NCBI GenBank assembly: GCA_035283185.1
Contig: DATEUJ010000179.1
Location: forward strand, 1-64,000
Source: DASSFZ01 sp035283185
GTDB lineage: Bacteria; Chloroflexota; Anaerolineae; Fen-1058
Length of the DNA stretch: 64,000 bases
Direction of reading: 5' to 3'
Under the pieces are notes generated by a model. The model did not search any database. It had not been told where the DNA came from and saw only the letters and a program-made list of their open reading frames with translations. The translations under genes and the position numbers were made by a program. Shown piece by piece: positions 9,912-19,588 of the stretch (position 1 is its first letter; every line of letters starts with the position of its first letter).

Positions 9912-11939
9912 ATGGAAACCGGCGTGATGTCTAAGGAACGCCTGGATCGTGCCTCGCTCTTCATAATGGCATCATTGGCCGTGCTCCTGGCAGGCACGGC
10001 GGCTGTGCAGATCGCCGTTCAGTGGGGACGGTTTGCGTCGATTGGCGATTGGCTCGCCTCGCTGTCGTGTTGCCAGACCGTGGAGCCGGTGATAAGGGAG
10101 ATCATTTCGCTGATCGTTTGCGCGATCATCGTGCTGATTGGCGGCGGCATTGGCCGATCGGTCCTCGGCACGCGGGGCCATGCTGCAGAGCGTGTGGCGT
10201 TGTCGATCGGGGTGGGGCTGGGCGTGTTGAGTGCGGCGACGCTGGCGCTCGGTTTGATCGGCGTTTTGCGCGCCGAAGCCGGCTGGATGCTGCTGGTGGT
10301 AGCCGGGATCGCTTTCTGCCGCCCGATCCGGGCCTGGCTGTCTGATCTGCGCTCCGCATTGGGCGCGCTGCCAGCGCCCGAGCGCCTGTCGCGCTGGGCA
10401 GCGGCGTTTTGCGCGATGGCGCTCTCGTCCTCGTTCCTGAACGCGCTCGCTCCGGCGACAGCATGGGATGCTCTGGTCTATCATCTTAAAGGGCCTGAGC
10501 TGTACCTTGCAAGTGGACGCATTGGCCTGCCGGTCGACCTGCCGTATCTCGGCTTTCCACAGTATCAGGAAATGCTTTTTCTGCTGGCACGCCTGATCGG
10601 CGCGCCGCACGTCGCGTCTCTGCACTGGGTCTTCGCGGCGGCTACCGTACTGCTCGTCCACTCAGTGGCCCGGCGCATATGGGGCGAGTCGCATGGCTGG
10701 ATTGCAGCCGCGATCTTCCTCTCGTCGCAGACGATTGCATCGATAGCCGGCTGGCCGTACGTCGATCTGACGGTGGCGTTTCACGTGACTGCTGCGTTCG
10801 CCTGCATCGAGCACTATCGGGACGATGCCGATCCGGCGTGGCTGAGATTGGCAGGTGCATTTACCGGGTTCGCCATGGCGACAAAGTACACGGCGGCGAC
10901 TGCCGTGATCGGGCTGCTGATCCTTGTCTGCATTGGAGGCCGAAGCCGTCTCCTATATCGTATCGAGCAGTTTCTTGGGATCGCCGTGCTGGCTGCGCTG
11001 CCCTGGTATTTGAAAAATTGGGTCACCACCGGCAACCCGGTGTACCCATTTTTCTTCGACGCGCCATATTGGGATGCCTATCGCGCCGCTTGGTACAGCC
11101 GTTTTGGAACCGGGTTAGCGTTCACTGCGCCTGCCCGGTTGCTGACCGCGCCGATCGAAGCGACGATCTTCGGTGTAGCAGGTCACGATCCGTATGCGGC
11201 CACGATTGGGGCGTTGTATCTGATGTTTGTGCCGGTTGGGTTCATCATCGGGCGACGGCTTCGACCGATCCGAGGCATGGCTTTCGTATGCGGCGTGGCT
11301 TATCTGGGATGGCTGGCGATGATCGCCGGCTCGGCCCTGCTGGTGCAGACCCGGCTCTTGTTCCCGGTCTTCCCGCTGCTGGCGGTGACGGCGGCCGGCG
11401 GCGTGGAGGCGCTGCGCCGATCGGAGCGGCTGACCTTCGGCGTGCGCCGGCTTGTATCCCTGGTTGTCGTCGTGTCACTTGCGTTGACCGCTTTCGGCCT
11501 GGTCGCCGAATTCGGCGATCGGGGAATTCTCTCAGTCCTGGGCGGGGGCCAGTCAACCGAAGCCTATCTGGTTGATCAATTAGGCTGGCATGCTCTGGCG
11601 ATGCAGCAAATCAACCAATTGCCGAACGGCGCGCGCGTGCTATTTCTTTGGGAGCCGCGATCGCTGTACTGCGAGATCGACTGCCGGCCGGACGCGCTGC
11701 TCGATCGGTGGTGGCACGCACGCCGCACCATCGGCGCGCCGGACGCCATTGCCGCCGTGTGGCGCACCGAAGGCATCACGCACGTGCTGCTCCATCGTAG
11801 CGGGTACGAGTTCATCATCGATGCCGGCTTCGATCCGATTACGCCTGACGATCGGGCGGCGCTGGATGCGCTGATCGGTGCACACTTGTCGCCGGTGCGA
11901 ATGTTTGACGAGGCGTATGAGCTTTATGCGCTGCGTTAA
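9912..11939 (+). CDS. GT-C family membrane glycosyltransferase
   Basis: The protein has about 675 residues when started at ATG 9912; a second ATG at 9927 is possible. The frame is open much further upstream, inside the preceding gene, but that stretch is antisense-like in composition and I do not count it. A helix near the N-terminus is followed by several membrane segments. A loop contains DALVYHLKGPELYLASGRI and the LPYLGFPQYQEMLF motif, as in GT39-like membrane proteins annotated as glycosyltransferase family proteins. The soluble C-terminal part of about 170 residues ends in a possible carbohydrate-contact domain. It is in series with its neighbours, with gaps of a few tens of bases. Confidence 0.8.
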   Translation: METGVMSKERLDRASLFIMASLAVLLAGTAAVQIAVQWGRFASIGDWLASLSCCQTVEPVIREIISLIVCAIIVLIGGGIGRSVLGTRGHAAERVALSIGVGLGVLSAATLALGLIGVLRAEAGWMLLVVAGIAFCRPIRAWLSDLRSALGALPAPERLSRWAAAFCAMALSSSFLNALAPATAWDALVYHLKGPELYLASGRIGLPVDLPYLGFPQYQEMLFLLARLIGAPHVASLHWVFAAATVLLVHSVARRIWGESHGWIAAAIFLSSQTIASIAGWPYVDLTVAFHVTAAFACIEHYRDDADPAWLRLAGAFTGFAMATKYTAATAVIGLLILVCIGGRSRLLYRIEQFLGIAVLAALPWYLKNWVTTGNPVYPFFFDAPYWDAYRAAWYSRFGTGLAFTAPARLLTAPIEATIFGVAGHDPYAATIGALYLMFVPVGFIIGRRLRPIRGMAFVCGVAYLGWLAMIAGSALLVQTRLLFPVFPLLAVTAAGGVEALRRSERLTFGVRRLVSLVVVVSLALTAFGLVAEFGDRGILSVLGGGQSTEAYLVDQLGWHALAMQQINQLPNGARVLFLWEPRSLYCEIDCRPDALLDRWWHARRTIGAPDAIAAVWRTEGITHVLLHRSGYEFIIDAGFDPITPDDRAALDALIGAHLSPVRMFDEAYELYALR

Positions 11940-11963
11940 TCTCTTGCGCAGGACGAAGAACGA

Positions 11964-13205
11964 ATGATGACCGGCGAAGCGCGGGCGACGCGGCAAACAT
12001 ACGCGATACTGGCGATTGTTCTCTTCTTTCTGTTTGCCGTGCTCGCCGTCGCGACGCGAACAGTATTCACGTCGCGCGTGCCGGGCGCGAACGATTTCTA
12101 TATGCGCTGGGAAGCCGCGCGCGCCTTCTGGCTCGACGGGCTGAATCCGTATTCGGACGAGGTCACCCGGCGCGTCGAGATCGGTATGCGTGGACGCCCA
12201 TCACAGGGTGACGAAAACCCTGGCGCGTTCGTGTATCCCTTTTATACCGTGTTTACGCTGTGGCCTCTTGTGCTGCTGCCGTACGATTGGGTACAGGCGA
12301 TCTGGATCGTTCTGCTCGCTTTTCTGGTTGTGCTGATCGGCTACATGTCGATGTGGCTGCTGCGTTGGCGCATCGGCCTGCCGGCGCAGGCGCTGATGAT
12401 CCTGTTCGTGCTCTTCCTGTATTACAGCGTGCGCGCCGTCCTGCTGGGGCAGTACGCCGTCGTCGTCGCCGCGCTGGTGATCGGCTCATTCCTCGCGATT
12501 CGCTCGGGGCGTGATGGCCGGGCCGGCGTGATGCTGGCCCTCTCGACGATCAAGCCGAATATGATCTTCCTAATCATCCCATACCTGCTGCTGTGGGCCG
12601 TCTTCCGGCGACGCTGGCGGATGGTGTGGAGCTTTGCGCTGGCAGTGGCGATCCTGATCGCGACCAGTTTCCTGCTGATTCCAACCTGGTTGAGCGAATA
12701 CCTCGATCAGCTTGACGACTACACCTCGTACACGGCGATCGGTTCACCTATGTGGGTCGTCGTTCAACATTATCTTGGCCTGGGTGATGCGGGCGAGGCC
12801 ATAGCCGCCACGGGCATCGGTCTGATCCTGGTCGTCGTGTGGATGCACACACTGCGAGACGATCGCTGGGGCACGTTTCAGTACGTGTGCGGCCTGACGC
12901 TGATCGTGACGAATCTGATCATCCTGCGCACGGCGACGACACACTACGTGATCCTGTATCCCGTGCTCTGGCTGGTGGCGAAGTCCGTGATCGATCGGTC
13001 GCCGCGCGGGGGCAAGTGGATCGTCGCCGCCGGCATGCTGGTGCTGCTGGTAGGCTTGTGGACCTTGTTCGTGGTGACCGTCGTAGGCAAGCAGGAACAT
13101 CCGCTGATGTATCTGCCGCTGCCGCTCGGGCTGGCATTTGCGCTTGTGGCGTGGCGAAGGTCGTTGATCGAGGCTGCGGAGAGCGGAGCATGTTCGATCT
13201 CCTGA
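11964..13205 (+). CDS. GT87 (DUF2029) family membrane glycosyltransferase
   Basis: This protein of 413 residues is a recognisable DUF2029/GT87 member. After the first helix the loop reads GANDFYMRWEAARAFWLDG and then LNPYSDEV. A conserved FVYPFYTVFTLWPL block follows, and later STIKPNMIFLIIPYLLL, the KP-containing motif common to the family. Family members such as mycobacterial PimE transfer mannose from polyprenyl-phosphate-mannose in the periplasm. Which acceptor is used here is unknown. The last codons overlap the next gene by 16 bases, which supports translational coupling. Confidence 0.85.
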   Translation: MMTGEARATRQTYAILAIVLFFLFAVLAVATRTVFTSRVPGANDFYMRWEAARAFWLDGLNPYSDEVTRRVEIGMRGRPSQGDENPGAFVYPFYTVFTLWPLVLLPYDWVQAIWIVLLAFLVVLIGYMSMWLLRWRIGLPAQALMILFVLFLYYSVRAVLLGQYAVVVAALVIGSFLAIRSGRDGRAGVMLALSTIKPNMIFLIIPYLLLWAVFRRRWRMVWSFALAVAILIATSFLLIPTWLSEYLDQLDDYTSYTAIGSPMWVVVQHYLGLGDAGEAIAATGIGLILVVVWMHTLRDDRWGTFQYVCGLTLIVTNLIILRTATTHYVILYPVLWLVAKSVIDRSPRGGKWIVAAGMLVLLVGLWTLFVVTVVGKQEHPLMYLPLPLGLAFALVAWRRSLIEAAESGACSIS

Positions 13206-14737
13206 AGACATGCCGGCATCTGGTGGTTTCTGTAACGCCGCTGATCATTATCGTGGCAATCGGCGTGACGCTCCGGCTGATCAATCTGGGCGGGCGACCG
13301 CTGTGGTACGACGAGGCATTCTCGATACTGTATGCGCGCCTGCCCTATGCGACGATGCTGGAGGGCACGCTCGCCCAGTCGCAGGGCGCCGCCGCCGACG
13401 TGCATCCGCCTTTTTTCTACCTGTCACTGCAACACTGGATGAATGTCTTTGGCAATTCGGTCGCCGCCGCGCGGTTGCTTTCGCTGGCGTACGGCGTGGG
13501 GACAATTCTTCTGGCCTATGGCCTGATGCGTGAGCTGTTCGATCGGCGCGTCGGCCTGATCGCGGCTGCGTTCGTAGCGTTGTCACCGTTCCAGATCGCT
13601 TACTCGCAAGAAGCGCGCATGTACGCACAGTTGGGCTTCTGGACCATCGCCTCGCTGTGGGCTTTCGTGCGCGGCGCCCGCACCAACCGTTGGAAGGCGT
13701 GGGTGGCCTTCGGCGTGTGCGGTGCGGCGGCGCTTTACTCCCACAATCTGGCCTTTGCGTTTTACGCGGCGATCGGGCTTTTCGTCGTGGCGCGCGTTCT
13801 CGACGGGTTGGCGCGAAGGACGCTGCGCGCGTCGCTGCTGACGGGCACGATCATCGGCGCGTTAATCATGGGCGCGCTGTTTTCGCCGTGGCTCGTCCAG
13901 CTCCCGGCGCAGTTCGGCAAGATCGCGCAATCATACTGGATCACGCCGCCGACGATGGTCACTTTTGTGCAGACGCTGATGGTATTTGGACTCTGGACGG
14001 ATAATCAGGCTGCCGCGCCACGGCTGGCCGTGGCGATCCTGGGCGGGTCGCTGTTGATCCTCGCATTGATCCTGCACGAACTGGTTCACCGGCGGCGCGA
14101 ACTCGACACGCGCGTTGGCTTGATCGTGACGATGTTCGTCGTCCCGATCCTGGTGCTTGCCGCCGTCTCGTATGCCGTGAAACCCGTGTACATCATTCGC
14201 GGGTTGCTGCCATCGCAGATCTCGTTTCTGCTGCTCGCCGCCTGGGCCGCGTCGAGACTGCCGCGCGCCGTGAAGATCGGAGCCGGTGTATTGCTCGGCG
14301 CGATCTGGATCGCCGTGCTGGCGGCGCATTATGCTTATGCCGGCTTCCCGCGTGCGCCGTGGGGTGACGTCGCAACATACCTGCGTGCAAACACAATGGC
14401 GGGGGATGCGATCGTCCACGATAACAAGCTGACTTTCTTTCCCATGCGCATCGCCGATGCGACGCTGGATCAGGTGTACTTACCGGATGTGGCCGGGATC
14501 GGATCCGACACATTGGCTCTTGCGACGCAGCGGGCACTCGGCCTGCCGGCGACGAGCGTCGAGAACGCGATCGCCGACCGGGATCGCGTGTGGCTGATTC
14601 TGTTCGCCCGCACACGTGACGATTATCGTGCAGCCGGCTTCGAAGACGATCCCAACTGGACGGCGATCGACGCGCAGTTCGACGCAGTCGCGAAGCAGTC
14701 GTTCGCGGACGTAGATGTGTATCTCTTCGGCCGGTAG
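13190..14737 (+). CDS. GT39/GT83-like membrane glycosyltransferase
   Basis: I place the start at ATG 13190, overlapping the end of the GT87 gene. Upstream extension is only an open antisense-like frame. The product of about 515 residues has a first membrane helix followed by GGRPLWYDEAFSILYARLPY. The WYDEA acidic motif is the hallmark of the catalytic first loop of dolichyl-phosphate-mannose type transferases. Then comes VHPPFFYLSLQHWM, also typical. Ten or so hydrophobic segments and a short soluble C-terminus follow. It acts outside the cytoplasmic membrane on an unknown acceptor. Confidence 0.85.
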   Translation: MFDLLKTCRHLVVSVTPLIIIVAIGVTLRLINLGGRPLWYDEAFSILYARLPYATMLEGTLAQSQGAAADVHPPFFYLSLQHWMNVFGNSVAAARLLSLAYGVGTILLAYGLMRELFDRRVGLIAAAFVALSPFQIAYSQEARMYAQLGFWTIASLWAFVRGARTNRWKAWVAFGVCGAAALYSHNLAFAFYAAIGLFVVARVLDGLARRTLRASLLTGTIIGALIMGALFSPWLVQLPAQFGKIAQSYWITPPTMVTFVQTLMVFGLWTDNQAAAPRLAVAILGGSLLILALILHELVHRRRELDTRVGLIVTMFVVPILVLAAVSYAVKPVYIIRGLLPSQISFLLLAAWAASRLPRAVKIGAGVLLGAIWIAVLAAHYAYAGFPRAPWGDVATYLRANTMAGDAIVHDNKLTFFPMRIADATLDQVYLPDVAGIGSDTLALATQRALGLPATSVENAIADRDRVWLILFARTRDDYRAAGFEDDPNWTAIDAQFDAVAKQSFADVDVYLFGR

Positions 14738-14813
14738 CGCTCGTGGGTGGGCCTACAGCCCGCTCGATCGGGGAACTTGTGATAGAGCTTCAGGAAAAAG
14801 GAAGTCAACACTC

Positions 14814-16889
14814 ATGGTCCTCAAACACACGTTGTCGCGATGGTTCCCTCTGTTTCTGATTAGCAGCCTGAGCCTCTTCTTCGAACTGGCCGTCATCCGC
14901 TGGATTTCGGGCGAGGTGCGGTTGATGGCATACTTCAAGAACCTGTCCCTGCTGGCGGCGTTTCTTGGCCTCGCGATCGGCTTCGCGCTCGTCGGCAAAC
15001 GCGATTATCGATCGGCATGTGCGCCTTTATTAGGCTTGTTCGTGGCGCTGGTATTGGCCGTCGGCCGCGCGACCTCCCCGATTGCCCTGATTTATCCAGG
15101 GCAGGGCGACGAGTTTTTCTGGTGGCTGAGTGCGCCTGTCGCGGATTGGCTGGTACTGGTGTTGTTCCTGGGCATTGTGATCATCCTTTTCGTGACGACG
15201 ATGTTGCTCTTCATTCCGTTGGGTCAGGCGACGGGCGAGGAGATGGCGCGCCACGCCCCGCTGCAGGCCTACATGGTCAACATCTTCGCCAGCTTGGTCG
15301 GCGTCTGGACATTCGCGTTTCTTTCGTCTCTGCAGACACCACCGGCCATTTGGTTCGGCCTGGGCATGTTGGGCCTGGCGCTATACCTAGCCATCCGGCA
15401 AACTCTGTCGCGTGCCAGGCTGGCAATTTTCGGACTGGTAACGGTTGGATTGGTCATTTTTGGCCAGGGGACGACCTGGTCGCCGTATCAGCGTCTGGAA
15501 GTAACCGAGCTGCGGTTTCCCCGCCAAAATGGTGGCGCTCCCGTCAAAGTGGGCTACACGCTGAACATCCAACAAGTCTACTTCCAGCGGGCGATCGATC
15601 TCTCCCCTGGGTTCCTGGCCGAATTGGGCGAAGACACGGGCACGTTGGAAGACATAGCCTTCTCGTACAATCTTCCCTATCGCCTTAAGCCGAAGGGCAG
15701 CCACGTGTTGATCGTCGGCGCCGGGATGGGCAATGACGTCGCCGCCGCTCTGCGCAACGGAGCAGGTCACGTCGACGCCGTAGAGATTGATCCGGCGATT
15801 CAGGCGCTGGGGCTTGAACTGCATCCTGAGCACCCGTATAACGATCCGCGTGTGGCCCCCATCGTGGACGATGCGCGTTCGTTCTTCAAAAAGAGTTCCG
15901 ACCGTTACGACGTGATCGCTTTCGGGCTGCTGGACTCACACACATTGCTTTCTGGCCTGTCCAGTGTTCGATTGGATTCCTTCGTATACACGCTCGACAG
16001 CTTCGAGGAGGTCAGGGAACATCTGGCCGAGGACGGCGTGGCGGTGGTCACCTTTGCAACCAGTGCCCGCGCGCCATGGATCGAGCAGCGCCTCGGGCGG
16101 ATGTTGCTCGATGTTTTTGGCTCCGGTAAGGTCTTTGTCCATCATGGGGAGGTCGGCACGACCTTCGTTGCCGGCCCGATTTCACCCGACCAACTGGCTG
16201 AGGCGCAATTGACGCCGTGGTGGCCTGATCCCGCAGTCGGAGATATGCCGTTAAGCACCGATGATTGGCCATACCTATATCTGCGAACACGCACTGTGCC
16301 GGCTGCATATTGGCAGGCGCTCTTGGTGATCGGCGTCGTGTGCCTGGTAGTGATCGCGCGTTCGTTTCCCGCGGCGCTACGCCCGAACTGGCATTTCTGG
16401 CTGCTGGGCGCGGCTTTCCTATTGGTTGAATTCAAAAGCGTCACCGAGTTTGCGTTGCTGTTTGGCACGACGTGGTTGGTCAACGCGCTGGCGATCTCCG
16501 GCGTGCTGCTTATGATCCTCGTCGCAAACGCGATTGTGCTGCGGTGGTCGCAATTAAGACTGCAGCCGATCTACGTGCTGCTATTCGCGAGTCTGGCGTT
16601 GGCCTATGCTCTCCCGCTGGATGTGTTCTTCGGCCTGACACCCCTCTTGCGGGCGCTGGTCAGCATGGTTGTGCTTTCGCTGCCGCTGTTGTTTGCCGGC
16701 CTGATCTTCGGCGAGTCGCTGCGGCGCGCGGGTGAGACCGCCAAACCCTTGGCGTCCAACCTCAGCGGCTCGGTTGTCGGCGGCGCGCTCGAATATGGAT
16801 CCTTGTGGTGGGGCATCAAGAGCCTGTATGTCATCGCTGCCGTTGTGTACCTTGGGGCACTGATCGCCTCTCGTGCGCAGCGAAAGTGA
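14814..16889 (+). CDS. Membrane-embedded spermidine synthase-like protein
   Basis: ATG 14814 follows an AGGAAAAAGGAAG ribosome site and yields about 691 residues; I reject a longer version from 14715 because it overlaps the upstream gene. Membrane helices occupy the first 210 residues. Next comes a SAM-binding Rossmann domain with VLIVGAGMGNDVAAAL near residue 298 and DAVEIDPAIQALG after it. A second hydrophobic bundle forms the last 180 residues. It is the same architecture as the protein at 7501 but clearly diverged, so the cluster holds two members. The reaction is unproven: the family label comes from fold similarity to polyamine synthases. Confidence 0.8.
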   Translation: MVLKHTLSRWFPLFLISSLSLFFELAVIRWISGEVRLMAYFKNLSLLAAFLGLAIGFALVGKRDYRSACAPLLGLFVALVLAVGRATSPIALIYPGQGDEFFWWLSAPVADWLVLVLFLGIVIILFVTTMLLFIPLGQATGEEMARHAPLQAYMVNIFASLVGVWTFAFLSSLQTPPAIWFGLGMLGLALYLAIRQTLSRARLAIFGLVTVGLVIFGQGTTWSPYQRLEVTELRFPRQNGGAPVKVGYTLNIQQVYFQRAIDLSPGFLAELGEDTGTLEDIAFSYNLPYRLKPKGSHVLIVGAGMGNDVAAALRNGAGHVDAVEIDPAIQALGLELHPEHPYNDPRVAPIVDDARSFFKKSSDRYDVIAFGLLDSHTLLSGLSSVRLDSFVYTLDSFEEVREHLAEDGVAVVTFATSARAPWIEQRLGRMLLDVFGSGKVFVHHGEVGTTFVAGPISPDQLAEAQLTPWWPDPAVGDMPLSTDDWPYLYLRTRTVPAAYWQALLVIGVVCLVVIARSFPAALRPNWHFWLLGAAFLLVEFKSVTEFALLFGTTWLVNALAISGVLLMILVANAIVLRWSQLRLQPIYVLLFASLALAYALPLDVFFGLTPLLRALVSMVVLSLPLLFAGLIFGESLRRAGETAKPLASNLSGSVVGGALEYGSLWWGIKSLYVIAAVVYLGALIASRAQRK

Positions 16890-16971
16890 ATGTTCTCGAT
16901 CGACACGTGCCCCTCGTCTCCGCACAGTTTGGTGGTAGGATGAGGGACACGCCGGACAAGATCGAGAGAAG

Positions 16972-17580
16972 ATGGCAGTGGAACTCCGTGCAATTGGAAC
17001 CGTCGCCCGACTGCAAATTCAGCGCTCGACGCTCAAGATTGGCCAGAAACCGCATCGCGTCTACGACACGTCGCCGTTGCTGGCCGTTGCGCAGTTGCGC
17101 GTGTCGCCCGACGGTGCGATCGCGTTGCTCCCGGACGGTCAGGAAATCATCGACGTGCATCATCGCGAGCATCCGCAGTCGCAATATGCAGGCGTGAACG
17201 GCCTGTCGATTGGATTCACTTCGCACTACGCGCGCATGCGTGTGCGCTTCGGCGATCACCTGTTTGAGGGTTGCGCCGGGGAGAACGTCTTGATCGATAC
17301 AGACGAGTTGCCGGGTCTGAGCGATGTGGAGCGCGGCGTGGTGATTCGGTGCGCCGCGATGGGCGTCGACTTGTGGCTGGGTGACGTGCGTATCGCTCTC
17401 CCGTGCCTCGAGTTCAGCCGATTTGCGCTGCGCCTGCCGCAGGCTGAGCGGGACAGCTCAGAAGTTAGGCGCGCGCTCCAGTTCCTGGAGCATGGCACGC
17501 GCGGCTTTTACGTCACGCCTGCCAATCCCGGTGCGCCTGTGGTCGTCTCGCTCGGCGACCGGGTCTATTTTCGTGTCTAG
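16972..17580 (+). CDS. MOSC-domain-like protein
   Basis: This is a soluble protein of 202 residues. Its central part, CAGENVLIDTDELPGLSDV, followed by a conserved Cys in IALPCLEFSRF and the late HGTRGFYV and LGDRVYF elements, follows the order of motifs in MOSC domains. MOSC domains are beta-rich folds found in molybdenum cofactor sulfurases and related sulfur carriers. The conserved Cys, near residue 144, is the expected sulfur-handling residue. ATG 16972 follows a GAGAGAAG stretch. It is separated from the glycosyltransferase cluster by about 80 bases and is probably an independent unit. Confidence 0.6.
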   Translation: MAVELRAIGTVARLQIQRSTLKIGQKPHRVYDTSPLLAVAQLRVSPDGAIALLPDGQEIIDVHHREHPQSQYAGVNGLSIGFTSHYARMRVRFGDHLFEGCAGENVLIDTDELPGLSDVERGVVIRCAAMGVDLWLGDVRIALPCLEFSRFALRLPQAERDSSEVRRALQFLEHGTRGFYVTPANPGAPVVVSLGDRVYFRV

Positions 17581-17672
17581 CAGCCTGTCGGAGAACCCCG
17601 TAGCGTAGCGCGCCTTGTGCGCGTTCTGCCCAACGCCCACGAGGGGCTAGGCTACCTCGCCGACAGCCTGGT
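17581..17672. repeat. Imperfect inverted repeat (MITE-like palindrome)
   Basis: The ends are CAGCCTGTCGGAGA on the left and the near-complement TCGCCGACAGCCTG on the right, enclosing GC-rich complementary segments (for example CGCGCC/GCGCG pairs) so the whole stretch can fold into one long imperfect hairpin. It begins right after the stop of the MOSC-like gene and ends just before the DMT transporter gene. It has no coding potential. It may be a small non-autonomous mobile element or a strong transcription terminator. Confidence 0.45.
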
Positions 17673-17682
17673 AGCAGGCTAT

Positions 17683-18438
17683 ATGAATCTGCAGTCGTCA
17701 CGCCGGCTCGGCCGCACCGACCTTATCGTGATCGCAGTGGTCGCTATCTGGGGCGTCAACCTGAGCGTCGTCAAGAGCGCGGTCAGCGGTCCGGGCGCGC
17801 CGTTTACGCCGTTCGCGTTCAACGCGCTGCGGTTCAGCGTCGCATCGACGGCGCTGCTTATCATGCTGCGCCGGGCGGGGGACGCCGTCCCGACTTCACG
17901 CCGCGAATGGACGGCCATCCTCGGGATCGGCCTGTTGGGCAACACGGTCTACCAGGCGTTGTTCATCACCGGCATAGATCATACGTCGCCGGCCAACTCG
18001 GCGCTGATCGCGGCGACGACGCCGGTGATCGTCGCGCTGATCGGCGCGGCCCTGCGCGTCGAGAGGCTGGGGCTGCTGGCCTGGATCGGCGTCGTCATGT
18101 CTTTTGCCGGGATCGCCGCCGTCGTGCTCGGCAACGCGTCCGGCGCGGCCGGCGAAGCGCGGACCTCGTCTCTGGTTGGGGACCTGCTTATCCTGACTGC
18201 CGCCGTCGTATGGGCGGTCTACACGCTGCTCGTCGCGTCTCTCCTGCGCCGCTATTCCGCGATGGCCGTCACGGCTCTTTCGGTGGCGGCGGGAACAGTG
18301 TTGATTGTCATCATGGCATTGCCTGACCTGAGCCGGCTCGAGTGGGACACTGTGCCGCCTGCGGCCTGGAGTGCGGCAGTGTTTTCCGGCCTGTTCGCGC
18401 TGGCCGTCGGGCATGCCGGTTGGAACCAAGATGCCTAG
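17683..18438 (+). pseudogene. EamA/DMT-family transporter, truncated at the C-terminus
   Basis: The product is about 251 residues, whereas a complete ten-helix DMT exporter has about 290-310. The N-terminus (GRTDLIVIAVVAIWGVNLSV) and a first EamA repeat are normal, as is the start of the second repeat. The frame then reaches SGLFALAVGHAGWN and stops after QDA, exactly where the family normally continues with the last two helices (the GWN or LWN block followed by an arginine-rich turn). The missing part does not appear downstream. A lower-GC gene begins at 18431, at the break, which points to an insertion or deletion junction. It is probably inactive or altered as a transporter. Confidence 0.75.
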
Positions 18439-19513
18439 ATTCTCATCCCGCTCGTTAGTGCAACTATGGCCGGTCCTTCTGATAGCCGCTATGATCTGGC
18501 TCTCCTCCTCACTACTGCCCATGCAGCCTATTGACTACACGCACTACATGGCGGCTTCGTGGATGATCCTGCATGGGACTGTTCCATATGGCCAAGTTGA
18601 GTTCTTTGCGCCACCGTGGATCGCCTTTTTCACAGCGCCTCTATTGCTACTGCCTGCCCATGTCTCGGCCATGGTCTGGCTATACGCAAGTATTCTTTGC
18701 ATTGGTGCAACCATCCTCGTATCTGCGGAATGGGAAAACTACCCCACAAGCACCCGGGCCAGAAATGTTACCATCGTGCTCAGTGCCATCATACCACCTG
18801 CGCTCTATGTCTATATCACAGGTCAAACCTCTGCTTTCGTGGGGTTTGCTATTGTGCAGGTTGCTAGTCAGCTCCGCGCCTTTCCGAGTCGCATCAGACA
18901 GTTGCAGATCATACTTGGATTCATGCTTATGACCCTGAAGCCACATATTGTGGCTCTACCGGCTTTGCTGTGCTTCCTCCAACTCGTCCGCAATCGCGAA
19001 TGGCGAACTATGAGCTTGCTGGTGCTGGCTCTAATGTTACTCTCGATACCTACTTTTGTTCTCTTGCCCGATTGGCCACGCCAGCTTCTGTTCGCTCTTC
19101 AAGAGGGAGCATATCGTGGTGGGCCAGGTCTGGTTGCTCGAGGCTACGCCGGATTACAAGAGCTTGGGGTGCCAGTTGGGATGCTAGTTCCGCTTGCCAT
19201 ATATGTTCTATTCCATTGGTGGCAACATGGTCTCACCTCTGTGACGCTTTCACTCGCGCTTGCCGCAAATCTCATGGTCGTGCCTTACAATCGTACCTAT
19301 GACTACATCATCCTGATACTCCCCGCGCTAGTAGCGACCAATCATTCTCCGTCGCTGATCCGATCCCCTGCAGCAGTCTTGGCTCTCGTATCCGTGGCGT
19401 TGATCCCAATCACCCCAGTCGCTGTACTTGCTCCAGTGCTGGTGGAGATCGATCTGATGATTCGTATCTTGTCAGAATCACCAAGTATAGATAGTGTTAG
19501 GGCCTCTAAGTGA
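18431..19513 (+). CDS. GT87-like membrane protein of foreign composition
   Basis: ATG 18431 is the probable start (361 codons including stop). The first loop has PIDYTHYMAASWMILHG and then VPYGQVEFFAPPWIAFF, and later LMTLKPHIVALPALL with the KP motif, as in DUF2029/GT87 proteins. GC content and codon choice are visibly lower and different from the surrounding genes, with many A- and T-ending codons. It starts inside the truncated transporter gene. I infer that it arrived by horizontal transfer or by recombination with a divergent locus. No flanking target duplication is obvious. Confidence 0.75.
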   Translation: MPRFSSRSLVQLWPVLLIAAMIWLSSSLLPMQPIDYTHYMAASWMILHGTVPYGQVEFFAPPWIAFFTAPLLLLPAHVSAMVWLYASILCIGATILVSAEWENYPTSTRARNVTIVLSAIIPPALYVYITGQTSAFVGFAIVQVASQLRAFPSRIRQLQIILGFMLMTLKPHIVALPALLCFLQLVRNREWRTMSLLVLALMLLSIPTFVLLPDWPRQLLFALQEGAYRGGPGLVARGYAGLQELGVPVGMLVPLAIYVLFHWWQHGLTSVTLSLALAANLMVVPYNRTYDYIILILPALVATNHSPSLIRSPAAVLALVSVALIPITPVAVLAPVLVEIDLMIRILSESPSIDSVRASK

Positions 19514-19588
19514 GATATTTCACTTCGCTTAGAATGATGAGTCAGGCCCTCGTCGCTCGTCACGTCTTGCGCTGCTCGTAGCAATCCT

